The notes under the pieces are model-generated. The model was given only the letters and a program-made list of their open reading frames with translations, had not been told where the DNA came from and searched no databases. The translations under genes were made by a program, and so were the position numbers. Shown here piece after piece: positions 1 to 6,441 of a DNA stretch of 14,935 nt; position 1 is the stretch's first letter, and the number at the start of each line of letters is the position of its first letter. The stretch comes from Akkermansia muciniphila (GTDB taxonomy: Bacteria > Verrucomicrobiota > Verrucomicrobiia > Verrucomicrobiales > V1-33): positions 1-14,935 of the forward strand of contig CALQKQ020000030.1 in assembly GCA_943331195.2 (NCBI GenBank), given 5' to 3'.

Positions 1-1
1 C

Positions 2-919
2 GCCGCCCCCCTCACCTCCCTCCTCCGCGACCCCGCCGCCCCTCCCCTCGCCCGTGCTGCCTGCTTGCGCGCCCTCCTCTCCCTCCACCCAGCCCCCCAC
101 CTCCCCGAAGCCGCCGCCTTCCTCAACGACGGCCACCTCCCCCTCGAGGCCCGCAGCGACGTCGCCAACGCCTTAGCCTCCCTCACCTCCCCAGAAAGCC
201 GCGACATCCTCACCCAAAGCCTCCGCCAAGCCCCCGATCGACTCGCCACCCTCATCGCCACCGCCCTCGCCAGCTCCGCCCCCGGCGCCGACGCCCTCAT
301 CGAAGCCATCGACCTCGGCCGCGCCCCCCCCAGCCTCCTCGCCCAACCCAGCCTCCGCGACCGCCTCCTCGCCCTCCGCCCCGCCCTCGCCACCACCATC
401 GCCCGCCTCACCGCCTCCCTCAGCCCCAACTCCGACCGCCTCCAACAACTCGTCGCCACCCGCCAAGCCCAATACTCCCCCGCCCAAGCCAACCCCGCCG
501 CCGGAGCCCAACTCTTTCAACTCCACTGCGCCATGTGCCACCACCTCGCCGGCCAAGGCGGCCGCATCGGCCCCGAACTCGACGGCATCGGCCATCGCGG
601 CCTCGATCGCCTCTGCGAAGACATCCTCGACCCCAACCGCAACGTCGACCACGTCTTCCGCTACAGCATCGCCACCCTCAAAGACGGCCGCGCCATCGCC
701 GGCCTCTTCCGCCGCCAAGAAGGCGCCCTCCTCATCTTCACCGACGCCGCCGGAAAAGACATCCCCATCGACCAATCCGACCTCCTCGAACGCCGCCTAT
801 CCACCTCCTCCCTCATGCCCGAAGTGTTCGCCGACCTCCTCCCTCCCCCCGATTTCCAAAACCTCCTCGCCTTCCTCCTCTCCCAGACCACCCCCAGCGA
901 AACCCCAAAAGAAAAATAA
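2..919 (+). CDS. PVC-type heme-binding domain protein, C-terminal part (5' end outside window)
   Basis: The reading frame is open to the left edge, so only the last 305 residues are visible. The first two thirds are Leu/Ala/Arg-rich helical sequence resembling HEAT-like repeats. This is followed by a cytochrome c-like module with a single heme-attachment motif CAMCH (bases 527-541), then GQGGRIGPELDGIG and the conserved tail SSLMPE...LLAFLLSQ, whose Met is a plausible distal heme ligand. This order matches the Planctomycete/Verrucomicrobium-type heme-binding domain (TIGR02603 type). In this family the domain usually closes large exported proteins with a membrane-bound dehydrogenase/propeller part and HEAT repeats, so the missing N-terminus probably holds a signal peptide and propeller. 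Function is inferred as electron transfer coupled to periplasmic carbohydrate oxidation; the substrate is unknown. Codons end mostly in C. No clear terminator follows. Confidence 0.88.
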   Translation, partial: AAPLTSLLRDPAAPPLARAACLRALLSLHPAPHLPEAAAFLNDGHLPLEARSDVANALASLTSPESRDILTQSLRQAPDRLATLIATALASSAPGADALIEAIDLGRAPPSLLAQPSLRDRLLALRPALATTIARLTASLSPNSDRLQQLVATRQAQYSPAQANPAAGAQLFQLHCAMCHHLAGQGGRIGPELDGIGHRGLDRLCEDILDPNRNVDHVFRYSIATLKDGRAIAGLFRRQEGALLIFTDAAGKDIPIDQSDLLERRLSTSSLMPEVFADLLPPPDFQNLLAFLLSQTTPSETPKEK

Positions 920-1061
920 ACATAAACATCACAATGTCAGTGTCCTAGCAGAACCACCGGCTCGGCAGCGTCATCCGATGCCGCCGCTGACCTCTAACAC
1001 CAGCCCCAAGCTGACATACCTGCAACATCGCGACAAGTCGCCTCCCCCGCCCTTGGCCAGG

Positions 1062-1080
1062 TCACCTCACCTCACCTCAC
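1062..1080. repeat. TCACC short tandem repeat
   Basis: Three full copies and a partial fourth copy of the 5-base unit TCACC run head to tail in the intergenic region. It may simply be slippage sequence; no function can be assigned. Confidence 0.7.
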
Positions 1081-1199
1081 ATCGCGCAAGGCATACAGCC
1101 CGCGCAGCGCCGCCTCGCCAAGGCTTTTCGACCCCCGCTTGCGCTCCGTCCGGCTCCGCCCCCGCACCACCTCGCGGTGCGCCTCAAACAAGCTTCTCT

Positions 1200-1222
1200 C
1201 GCAAATTACCTGGTAATTTGCG
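1200..1222. repeat. Perfect 23-bp palindrome, copy 1
   Basis: Arms CGCAAATTACC (1200-1210) and GGTAATTTGCG (1212-1222) are exact reverse complements around a single T. A near-identical palindrome lies at 2424-2448, on the other side of the PEP-CTERM gene. The AT-rich core stands out from the GC-rich surroundings. It could be an extragenic palindromic repeat, a dimeric regulator site or the end of a decayed mobile unit. It has no T-tract after it on the plus strand, so a Rho-independent terminator is unlikely. Confidence 0.75.
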
Positions 1223-1331
1223 TTCTAGTCTTGACAAGGCGGTCTGGAAGCTTAGCGGGGAGCCTGAATAGCTCTCGCGTCCCGTCCCCGCAAGCCGCGA
1301 AAACCAAATGTATCTCAGAAAAAAGCTAAAA

Positions 1332-1943
1332 ATGAATTACTCATACACTCGTTTACTCGCATTAGCATCGGCCATTGGATTGTCCTCGGCCCCTGCGGCT
1401 GTCATCTACGATTCTAATATTTATTCATATTCAAATGGAACCTCCTTCAACCTGGTAACCCCCACGGGGGTCACTGCGTTGACATTTACGGGCGGTGTCA
1501 ACGGAACAGGATCGGGAATATCGTACCTCACAATGCAGAAAATAGATGGCGTCTCTACTTCTGCGGTTAAATCAGAGTTCTATGATCCAGATTATCTGGT
1601 TGCGCCCCCGTCTGCTGGTGACACCATTTCAACTTTAACGTCTGGCTTTAGTACACTTAGCACAGATAGAGTTTATCTGATGTCGGAAGCCTTCTCCGGT
1701 GCTTTTCTCAATTCCACTCGCTATATCGGCTTCTACTTTGACAACGATACTGTCCACAACTACGGTTGGGCACTAGTGCAAGGCTCACCAGCATCATCGG
1801 CGGGTTCGGTGATTGGTTGGGCTTATGAAAACACTGGAAATTCGATTACCGTAGGGGCTATCCCGGAGCCTTCCTCCTTCGTCCTCTGTGGCATTGGTGG
1901 ATTCGCCTTAGCGATCGGCCATCGCCGCCGTAGGACTGCTTGA
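1332..1943 (+). CDS. Small PEP-CTERM sorting-signal protein
   Basis: The protein is about 203 residues from the ATG at 1332; an in-frame ATG at 1308 would add eight residues. I prefer 1332 because the protein then opens with a classic signal peptide, MNYSYTRLLALASAIGLS ending near APA-A. The middle is Ser/Thr/Gly/Tyr-rich and beta-type, with a YGWALVQ-like segment and a WAYENTGNSITVGA stretch that often precede the sorting signal in this group. The C-terminus has the full tripartite signal: PEPSS, a hydrophobic span (FVLCGIGGFALAIG) and the basic tail HRRRRTA. In the known system an exosortase recognises PEP, cleaves, and passes the protein to the outer surface or matrix; no exosortase lies in this window. 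Composition is clearly less GC-rich than neighbouring genes, and codons often end in A or T. Neither start has a strong Shine-Dalgarno site. The specific function is unknown. Confidence 0.87.
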   Translation: MNYSYTRLLALASAIGLSSAPAAVIYDSNIYSYSNGTSFNLVTPTGVTALTFTGGVNGTGSGISYLTMQKIDGVSTSAVKSEFYDPDYLVAPPSAGDTISTLTSGFSTLSTDRVYLMSEAFSGAFLNSTRYIGFYFDNDTVHNYGWALVQGSPASSAGSVIGWAYENTGNSITVGAIPEPSSFVLCGIGGFALAIGHRRRRTA

Positions 1944-2243
1944 AATTGTTGCGGTCACCCCAAAAAGTAGGGTTTGTCCTGGGTCTGTCTTCATGCAGTC
2001 TTGCCAACCAGTCGTAGCGCGGAGCAGGTGGGGAAAATTTTCTTTCTTTGCGGGTTCCGTGGCGCTTCGGTTTTGGCATGGCCGTATCTGTTTGAGGTTT
2101 TACCCGGCCATCTGCGCGCGGCGGCAGGCGACGATGGCGGAGACATTGTTAACAGGAGTTGTCCCAGGCACCGTTAAAACCGAGGGGAGATTTTTGTTAT
2201 CATCACTAGTTGGGCTCGCTATTTGAGTGAGGCTCAAGGCGTC

Positions 2244-2284
2244 TCGGCAATGGCCTGCTCCGCAGCGGAGCAAGCCATTGCCGA
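2244..2284. repeat. 41-nt near-perfect inverted repeat (long hairpin)
   Basis: Two 20-base arms (2244-2263 and 2265-2284) are reverse complements except for one C-A mismatch (2255 against 2273), with a single A (2264) between them. The arm begins TCGGCAATGGC and ends TGCTCCGC. No run of T follows on the plus strand. On the minus strand the stem is followed by GACGCC, so a standard Rho-independent terminator is not supported on either strand, although the site lies between two convergent genes. A REP/MITE-like element is the more likely reading. Confidence 0.8.
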
Positions 2285-2423
2285 ACCACCCGGTAGAATC
2301 ACTTCAAAGTGTCCCACTCCGGATGGGGGTTTGATGGATAGGGGGCGGGTTGGCGCACCAGGATGACATCGCAGGAGACTTTTTAGGGCCGAGCGCAGAT
2401 GCATGGCTAAACCCCGATCGGGA

Positions 2424-2448
2424 GCGCAAATTACCTGGAAATTTGCGC
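2424..2448. repeat. 25-bp palindrome, copy 2
   Basis: Arms GCGCAAATT (2424-2432) and AATTTGCGC (2440-2448) flank the core ACCTGGA. It shares GCAAATTACCTGG and AATTTGC with the palindrome at 1200-1222; within the shared 21-base core only one base differs (T versus A). The two copies enclose the PEP-CTERM gene and its flanks. Its position 55 bases beyond the sulfatase stop codon could also let it act as a transcript-end structure. Confidence 0.75.
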
Positions 2449-2503
2449 GAAGGTTAAGGTTCACAGCCGCCTGGCACCCCTACCGTCCTCTCCCTCCAAG
2501 CCC

Positions 2504-3931
2504 TCATTTCCGCGCTGCCGCCCCGTCCCGCAGCGGCCAGTAGGGCGACTCCGTGCGCGCCGTTTGCATGAGGCTCTCCACCCGAGCACCAATGTCAGGA
2601 TGGGCCGCCGCCACGTCCTCGCTTTCCGCCGGGTCTGCGGCCAAATCGTAGAGTTGCAGCGGAGCATCGCGGCGCTTCAGCCGGATTCCCTTCCAGCGGC
2701 CTTCCAGCAAAACCGCTTGGCTGCTCCCGCCTTCGTGAAATTCCCAGTACAAATAGGGATGCCGCGCCACCTCCCCTTCTCCCCGCAAAACCGGTACCAG
2801 ACTCAAGCTGTCGCGCCCAGGCGGCAACGCCACCCCAGCCAACTCCGCCGCCGTCGCCATGATATCCCCGAAATAGCCAGGATGCCCGGAAACCCCAGGC
2901 CGGATCACCCCCGGCATCCAGGCAATCAGCGGCACCCGAATCCCCCCTTCCGTCAGAGACCGCTTCAGCCCCCGCAAGGGCCCCGAGGCCTGGAAAAATT
3001 TCGGATCATTGCCGCCTTCCGCGTGCGCCCCATTATCGCTGGTGAACAGCACCAGCGTAGGCCGCTCCAAATCCGCCGACTCCAGCGCCGCCCGCAGCCG
3101 CCCGACATATCCATCCATCCGAGTAATGCTCGCGGCCTGACCGCGATTGGCCTCGGTCCAGCTAGGGTCCCTGTAGGGACCAAAATCAGGAACCTCCGTC
3201 CCCACCCCGAGCGCCTGACTGCGCTCGTTATTGGCATGCGGAAGCGTCAGGGACAAAAATAAAAAAAAGGGCCGCCCCCGATCCTGCGCCATGAATTTGA
3301 GCGCCTCCTCCGCAAAGAGGTCGTCGGCGAAGGCCACGCGCCGCGTCGCATAGCCCGCCCCGCCCTCCCCGCGCGGCACCAAATCATTGCCCAGCGGCTC
3401 CCGCACCGAATCCCGCCAGAGGTAATCCGGAAAATGATTGTGCGCGTGCAGCTGACTCAAAAAACCAAAAAAGGAGGAAAATCCCTGCTTCAGCGGGTGG
3501 CCCGGGCCGTCCACTTCATCTCCCAGCCCCCACTTGCCGATCAAGCCGCAGCGGTATCCCGCTCCCTGCAGGAGGGCCGAAACCGTGGGCTCCCCAGCCC
3601 GCAGGGTCTGCGCCGCGACCTCCCCCTTCCCCGCATTCCCCCGCACGGTCGTGTGGCCGCCGTGCTGGCCAGTCAGCAAAACCGAGCGCGAAGGCGCACA
3701 CACCGTGCAACCCGCATAAAATTGCGTAAACCGCAGCCCCTCCGCAGCCAGGCGATCCAGGTGCGGCGTCTTGATCTTCTTCTGCCCATAGCAGCCCAAC
3801 TCGCCATAGCCCAGATCGTCCGCGAGAATCAGCACCAAGTTCGGCGCCATCGCCCCCGCGAGGGTCGGCCCGACCATCATCCCGGCCAAAAAAGTCCCTG
3901 CCAAAAAGGTGCGCCTCCACAAGAAGTTCAT
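2504..3931 (-). CDS. Sulfatase (arylsulfatase A family), exported
   Basis: This 475-residue protein belongs to the formylglycine-dependent sulfatases, which hydrolyse sulfate esters, commonly from sulfated polysaccharides. Visible landmarks in order are: metal-binding Asp-Asp in LADDLGYGELGCYG (D38, D39); the maturation motif C78-A-P-S-R82 followed by LLTGQHGG, where Cys78 would become formylglycine; GKWGLG (K133); LTLPHAN (H232); FTSDNGAH (D299, N300); and GLKRSLTEGGIRVPLIAW (K323). The length is normal and all expected active-site positions appear intact. The N-terminus, MNFLWRRTFLAG, has a twin-arginine-like RRTFL followed by a hydrophobic stretch ending near LAGAMA, suggesting export to the periplasm. 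Start ATG is at 3931; a GAGG lies almost against it, too close to be a normal ribosome site. No formylglycine-generating enzyme is present here. The substrate cannot be told from sequence. Confidence 0.93.
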   Translation of the reverse strand: MNFLWRRTFLAGTFLAGMMVGPTLAGAMAPNLVLILADDLGYGELGCYGQKKIKTPHLDRLAAEGLRFTQFYAGCTVCAPSRSVLLTGQHGGHTTVRGNAGKGEVAAQTLRAGEPTVSALLQGAGYRCGLIGKWGLGDEVDGPGHPLKQGFSSFFGFLSQLHAHNHFPDYLWRDSVREPLGNDLVPRGEGGAGYATRRVAFADDLFAEEALKFMAQDRGRPFFLFLSLTLPHANNERSQALGVGTEVPDFGPYRDPSWTEANRGQAASITRMDGYVGRLRAALESADLERPTLVLFTSDNGAHAEGGNDPKFFQASGPLRGLKRSLTEGGIRVPLIAWMPGVIRPGVSGHPGYFGDIMATAAELAGVALPPGRDSLSLVPVLRGEGEVARHPYLYWEFHEGGSSQAVLLEGRWKGIRLKRRDAPLQLYDLAADPAESEDVAAAHPDIGARVESLMQTARTESPYWPLRDGAAARK

Positions 3932-4010
3932 TCCTCGACCCTGGCCCCGCCCCTAGTTCCCGGCAAGCGCCTCTCCCAGAAAGGGACCACCCCAAGCGAC
4001 CATATTCGGT

Positions 4011-4038
4011 TTGTCATCCCGCTCATCGGCCCTAGGAT
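4011..4038 (+). promoter_or_regulatory. Candidate sigma-70-type promoter for the Pro/Ala-rich protein gene
   Basis: TTGTCA (4011-4016) and TAGGAT (4033-4038) are separated by 16 bases in the divergent gap between the sulfatase and the plus-strand gene. They match the -35 and -10 consensus at five and four of six positions. A start near 4045 would leave only a short leader before the ATG at 4064, or about 64 bases before the alternative ATG at 4109. Confidence 0.35.
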
Positions 4039-4063
4039 ACTTTCCCCAAACCGCGCTCCCCGG

Positions 4064-5128
4064 ATGCCCCCCTCCCCTTTCCCCGCTCCATCCGCATGGC
4101 CTCCCGCCATGCCCGACCCCTCCCCGCCTGCCGCCGCCAGCCTATCCGACCGCGCTGCCCTCGATGCCGCCCTCGTCGGCGCCGCCGGCCTCCTCCTCGG
4201 GCGCGTCTTCCTCGGCCGCACCGGCGGCTTGCTCGTCGGCGGCACCGCCATCGCCACCCGCCTCCTCGCCGACGCGGCTCCCGCCGCTCCTCAACCAAAC
4301 GAAGCCGCGCCCCCCCAAGCGCCCGCTCCCTCCACCCCTTTCAAAAATCTCTTCACCGAGGTTGCCCCCACCCCGACCACCCCGACCACCCCGCCCGCCG
4401 CTGCCCCGACCGCGCGCCCCCTCCCTACTTTTCCAGACATCGGCTCGCTCCCCGCCGCCCTGCCACCGCCCCTTTGCGTCCCGGCACCTTCTCCCCAGGC
4501 AGCCCCCCTCGCGGAGGTCCCGCCCGTCTCGCCCCACCCTGAAGAAATCTGGAAAATGGCCGCCCTCGAAGACGCCGCTGCCCCCATTCCCCTCCGTCCA
4601 GTCCTGATCGCCCCTGCGCCTCCTTTGCCCGCTCCCTCCGACCCCGCACCGGCTGAATCGGCAAATCCGTCAGCTCCGGCGAAACCTTCCTCCCCGGCCG
4701 AATGGGTCGCTCCGAGCGCCCCCGGCACCCCAGCCCCGCCCCCTGGCAGCGCCCCTGAACCCGCCTCCGCCTTTCCCCTAACCGCCTCCTTCCCCGGCCC
4801 CAGCCCCGGCCCCGCCGCGCCTGCCGAACCCGATGCGTGGCGCCTCGATTCGCTTCAGGCCAGCCCCAAGCCCATCGCTCCGCTGCCCAAACCCCTCTCC
4901 AGCCTGGCCAAGCCTGCTGGCCCCTGGGAGCGCGCCGCCCTCAGCGCCTCACCACCCGCAATCCCCTACGGCGAACCGCCCGTGCGGCCCCGCCGTTCCG
5001 CCGCCAAAACCGGCCTGCTCATTCTCCTCCTCGCCGCTAGCTTGCTCTTGTTCTTGCGCCACAAAGCCAGCCTGCCTGCGCCTCCTCCCCCTGCTCCGCC
5101 AGCGGCCGCGCCCAGCAACGCGCCCTAA
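4064..5128 (+). CDS. Pro/Ala-rich protein with a C-terminal membrane anchor, function unknown
   Basis: I do not recognise this protein. From the ATG at 4064 it has 354 residues; an in-frame ATG at 4109 gives 339 and is equally possible, as neither has a ribosome site. The frame stays open upstream into the antisense of the sulfatase gene, which I take as chance. An early segment (about residues 32-70) is hydrophobic and Gly-rich (DAALVGAAGLLLG, RTGGLLVGGTAIATRLLA) and could enter the membrane. Residues about 75-305 are low-complexity, rich in Pro, Ala and Ser. A basic RPRRSAAKT precedes one hydrophobic helix (GLLILLLAASLLLFL, residues 317-331), followed by a short Pro-rich tail. Codons end strongly in C, which supports plus-strand coding over the Gly-rich antisense frames. 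It diverges from the sulfatase and converges on the propeller gene with a 60-base gap. Membrane-tethered scaffold or periplasm-spanning protein are guesses only. Confidence 0.62.
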   Translation: MPPSPFPAPSAWPPAMPDPSPPAAASLSDRAALDAALVGAAGLLLGRVFLGRTGGLLVGGTAIATRLLADAAPAAPQPNEAAPPQAPAPSTPFKNLFTEVAPTPTTPTTPPAAAPTARPLPTFPDIGSLPAALPPPLCVPAPSPQAAPLAEVPPVSPHPEEIWKMAALEDAAAPIPLRPVLIAPAPPLPAPSDPAPAESANPSAPAKPSSPAEWVAPSAPGTPAPPPGSAPEPASAFPLTASFPGPSPGPAAPAEPDAWRLDSLQASPKPIAPLPKPLSSLAKPAGPWERAALSASPPAIPYGEPPVRPRRSAAKTGLLILLLAASLLLFLRHKASLPAPPPPAPPAAAPSNAP

Positions 5129-5188
5129 GTCGACTTCGCGGCACCTTGATGGAGCACTGCCCCCTCAAGGCTGCGACCTGCTCGCCGC

Positions 5189-6424
5189 TCAGGGCCGCGG
5201 CGTGCTCGCCGAGGGCAAGCACAGCAGGTGCGTTTTGCTGCGGAAAAACAAGCGTCCTCCCGCGATCGCCGGCGTAGCATCGCTAGCGGCACCCAGTTGC
5301 CCCTCCCCTAACTTGCGAAACGTGTCCCCCGCCGCCACCACCACCACCTCACCGCTGCGCCCCGTGCAATAAATCCGGTCGCCCGCCATCACCGGCGAGC
5401 TATACACCTTGTCCGCAAAAACGCGCTCGCTGTATACCTCCGTGCCGTCCTCCGCCCGCAAACACGTTAGCACCCCTCCGTCTCCTAGCAAGTAAAGCCG
5501 CTTCCCATCGCCCAAGGCGCTCGGCACATACGGCAGCCCCTTGCTCCGCTGCCACAAAATCGACGGCTTGGCCTCGCTCACCCGCACAGCCACCGAAGCC
5601 TTGCCCGTGCCCCCCTGCCCCATGGTCATGAAACAGATCCCCCCCGCCAGCGTCGGCGAGCCCACCGCCCGGTCCGTCGGACTGGGATTTTCCACCTCCC
5701 ACAGCACGCGACCATCAGCGGCATCGAGGCAGGTCAAGGCCTGCGGATTGCCCGTCAGCACCACCGCCTCCCGCCCATCCGCCTGACGAAACACTAGCGG
5801 CGTCGAAAACGGCGTGCGCACACTTTGCCGAGCGTGCTTCCACACGACCGTCCCATCGCTCGGCTTGAGGCCAGCAATAAAACTCTCCCCGCCCACATTA
5901 TCCTTCGGCACCACCAGCACCCCGCCCGCCAGCACGGGCGACGACCCGCTGCCGTGCTCCTCGCCATACGCCCCCAAATCCCGCGTCCAGAGCGCTTTCC
6001 CCTCGTGACTCAGGGCCATGACCTGCAAGTTCCCTCCCGAAGTCCACGCCAAATACAAGCGCTCCCCATCGACGCAGGGCGTACTGCTCGCGAAGCTATT
6101 AAACTGGTGCTGCCCATACACGCTAAACCGATCCTCCACCCGCCACAGCTCCCGCCCACTCGCCGCGTCAAACGCCAACACCACGCGCTTCCCCGCTTCC
6201 GCCGTCTCGCTCGTCAAAAAAAGCCGCGAGCCCCACAACACCGGCGAAGCAATCCCCGGACCGGGCAGGGCGACTTTCCACGCAAAATCCCCCTCCCCAA
6301 AGTGGTCCGGAAATCCCCCCGCAGCGCTGCTCCCCGAGCCATCCGGCCCCCGGAATCGAGTCCACTCCTGCGCGGAAACCGCCCCAGAAAAAAGCGTCAG
6401 GGCAAACAACAGGGAGATTTTCAT
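5189..6424 (-). CDS. PQQ-binding-like beta-propeller repeat protein, exported
   Basis: The protein is about 411 residues from the ATG at 6424; a TTG at 6433 would add three residues and is less likely. It starts with a clear signal peptide, MKISLLFALTLFSGAVSAQ, cut near AQ-EW, followed by WTRFRGPDGSG. That Trp-x-x-Phe-Arg-Gly-Pro motif is typical of exported propeller proteins in Verrucomicrobia and Planctomycetes. At least five repeats of the type ...DAASGRELWRVE follow (LWRVEDR, ALWTRDL, VVWKHAR, VLWEVEN, ILWQRSK), each closing one blade, with SSPV and STP strand starts between. This is the fold of PQQ dehydrogenases and BamB, but the dehydrogenase cofactor and calcium residues are not evident, so a structural or binding role is more likely than catalysis. 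The gene begins 17 bases after the fabD stop and is probably co-transcribed with it. Partner and ligand are unknown. Confidence 0.88.
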   Translation of the reverse strand: MKISLLFALTLFSGAVSAQEWTRFRGPDGSGSSAAGGFPDHFGEGDFAWKVALPGPGIASPVLWGSRLFLTSETAEAGKRVVLAFDAASGRELWRVEDRFSVYGQHQFNSFASSTPCVDGERLYLAWTSGGNLQVMALSHEGKALWTRDLGAYGEEHGSGSSPVLAGGVLVVPKDNVGGESFIAGLKPSDGTVVWKHARQSVRTPFSTPLVFRQADGREAVVLTGNPQALTCLDAADGRVLWEVENPSPTDRAVGSPTLAGGICFMTMGQGGTGKASVAVRVSEAKPSILWQRSKGLPYVPSALGDGKRLYLLGDGGVLTCLRAEDGTEVYSERVFADKVYSSPVMAGDRIYCTGRSGEVVVVAAGDTFRKLGEGQLGAASDATPAIAGGRLFFRSKTHLLCLPSASTPRP

Positions 6425-6441
6425 AGTAAGCAATTTAAAAG

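Larger units (their letters stand above)
920..1307. other. Intergenic region with short repeats, no supported gene
   Basis: This 388-base stretch separates the heme-domain gene from the PEP-CTERM gene. It holds a short TCACC tandem repeat, a small hairpin (CGCACC at 1163-1168 with GGTGCG at 1176-1181) and a perfect 11-bp palindrome at 1200-1222. That palindrome is bracketed by AAGCTTC (1190-1196) and its complement GAAGCTT (1247-1253). A TTGACA hexamer at 1231-1236 has no well-spaced -10 partner. A 97-codon open frame at 978-1271 has low-complexity composition and no recognisable domain, so I do not call it a gene. The promoter of the following gene should lie here but was not identified. Confidence 0.6.
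1944..2503. other. Intergenic region with palindromes and probable repeat debris
   Basis: This 560-base stretch lies between the convergent ends of the PEP-CTERM and sulfatase genes. It contains a 41-base near-perfect hairpin (2244-2284), the second copy of the 23-bp-type palindrome (2424-2448) and a T-rich segment (about 2034-2080) that resembles a dispersed intergenic repeat. Short frames exist on both strands, for example minus 2234-2464 and plus 1993-2226. None shows a domain, consistent codon use or a ribosome binding site, so I call no gene. The density of inverted repeats suggests extragenic repeat elements or the remains of a mobile unit. Confidence 0.6.

Noticed and set aside
1231..1270. 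TTGACA as a promoter for the PEP-CTERM gene
   Set aside because: The -35 hexamer is perfect, but at 16-18 bases downstream there is only GC-rich sequence; the nearest AT-rich hexamer is about 28 bases away.
978..1271. 97-codon plus-strand frame
   Set aside because: Low-complexity Pro/Ala/Ser/Arg-rich sequence with no domain or ribosome site, and it runs through the palindrome at 1200-1222.
1858..2079. 73-codon minus-strand frame overlapping the PEP-CTERM 3' end
   Set aside because: It overlaps the sorting-signal coding region and reads through repeat-like sequence; its basic composition matches no known family.
2234..2464. 76-codon minus-strand frame between the PEP-CTERM and sulfatase genes
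   Set aside because: It spans both the 41-nt hairpin and the second palindrome, has no recognisable domain or ribosome site, and is best explained as repeat sequence.
3434..4063. Upstream 210-codon extension of the Pro/Ala-rich frame
   Set aside because: It is antisense to the well-supported sulfatase gene and has a different composition (Arg/Gln/His-rich). The ATG codons at 4064 or 4109 are better starts.
4032..4728. Several Gly/Arg-rich minus-strand frames opposite the Pro/Ala-rich gene
   Set aside because: They are mirror products of Pro/Ala codons in a C-rich strand. The plus-strand frame has membrane segments and consistent C-ending codons.
5135..5165. Inverted repeat CCTTGA/TCAAGG between the convergent genes as a terminator
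   Set aside because: Six-base arms with a long loop and no T-tract; too weak to call.
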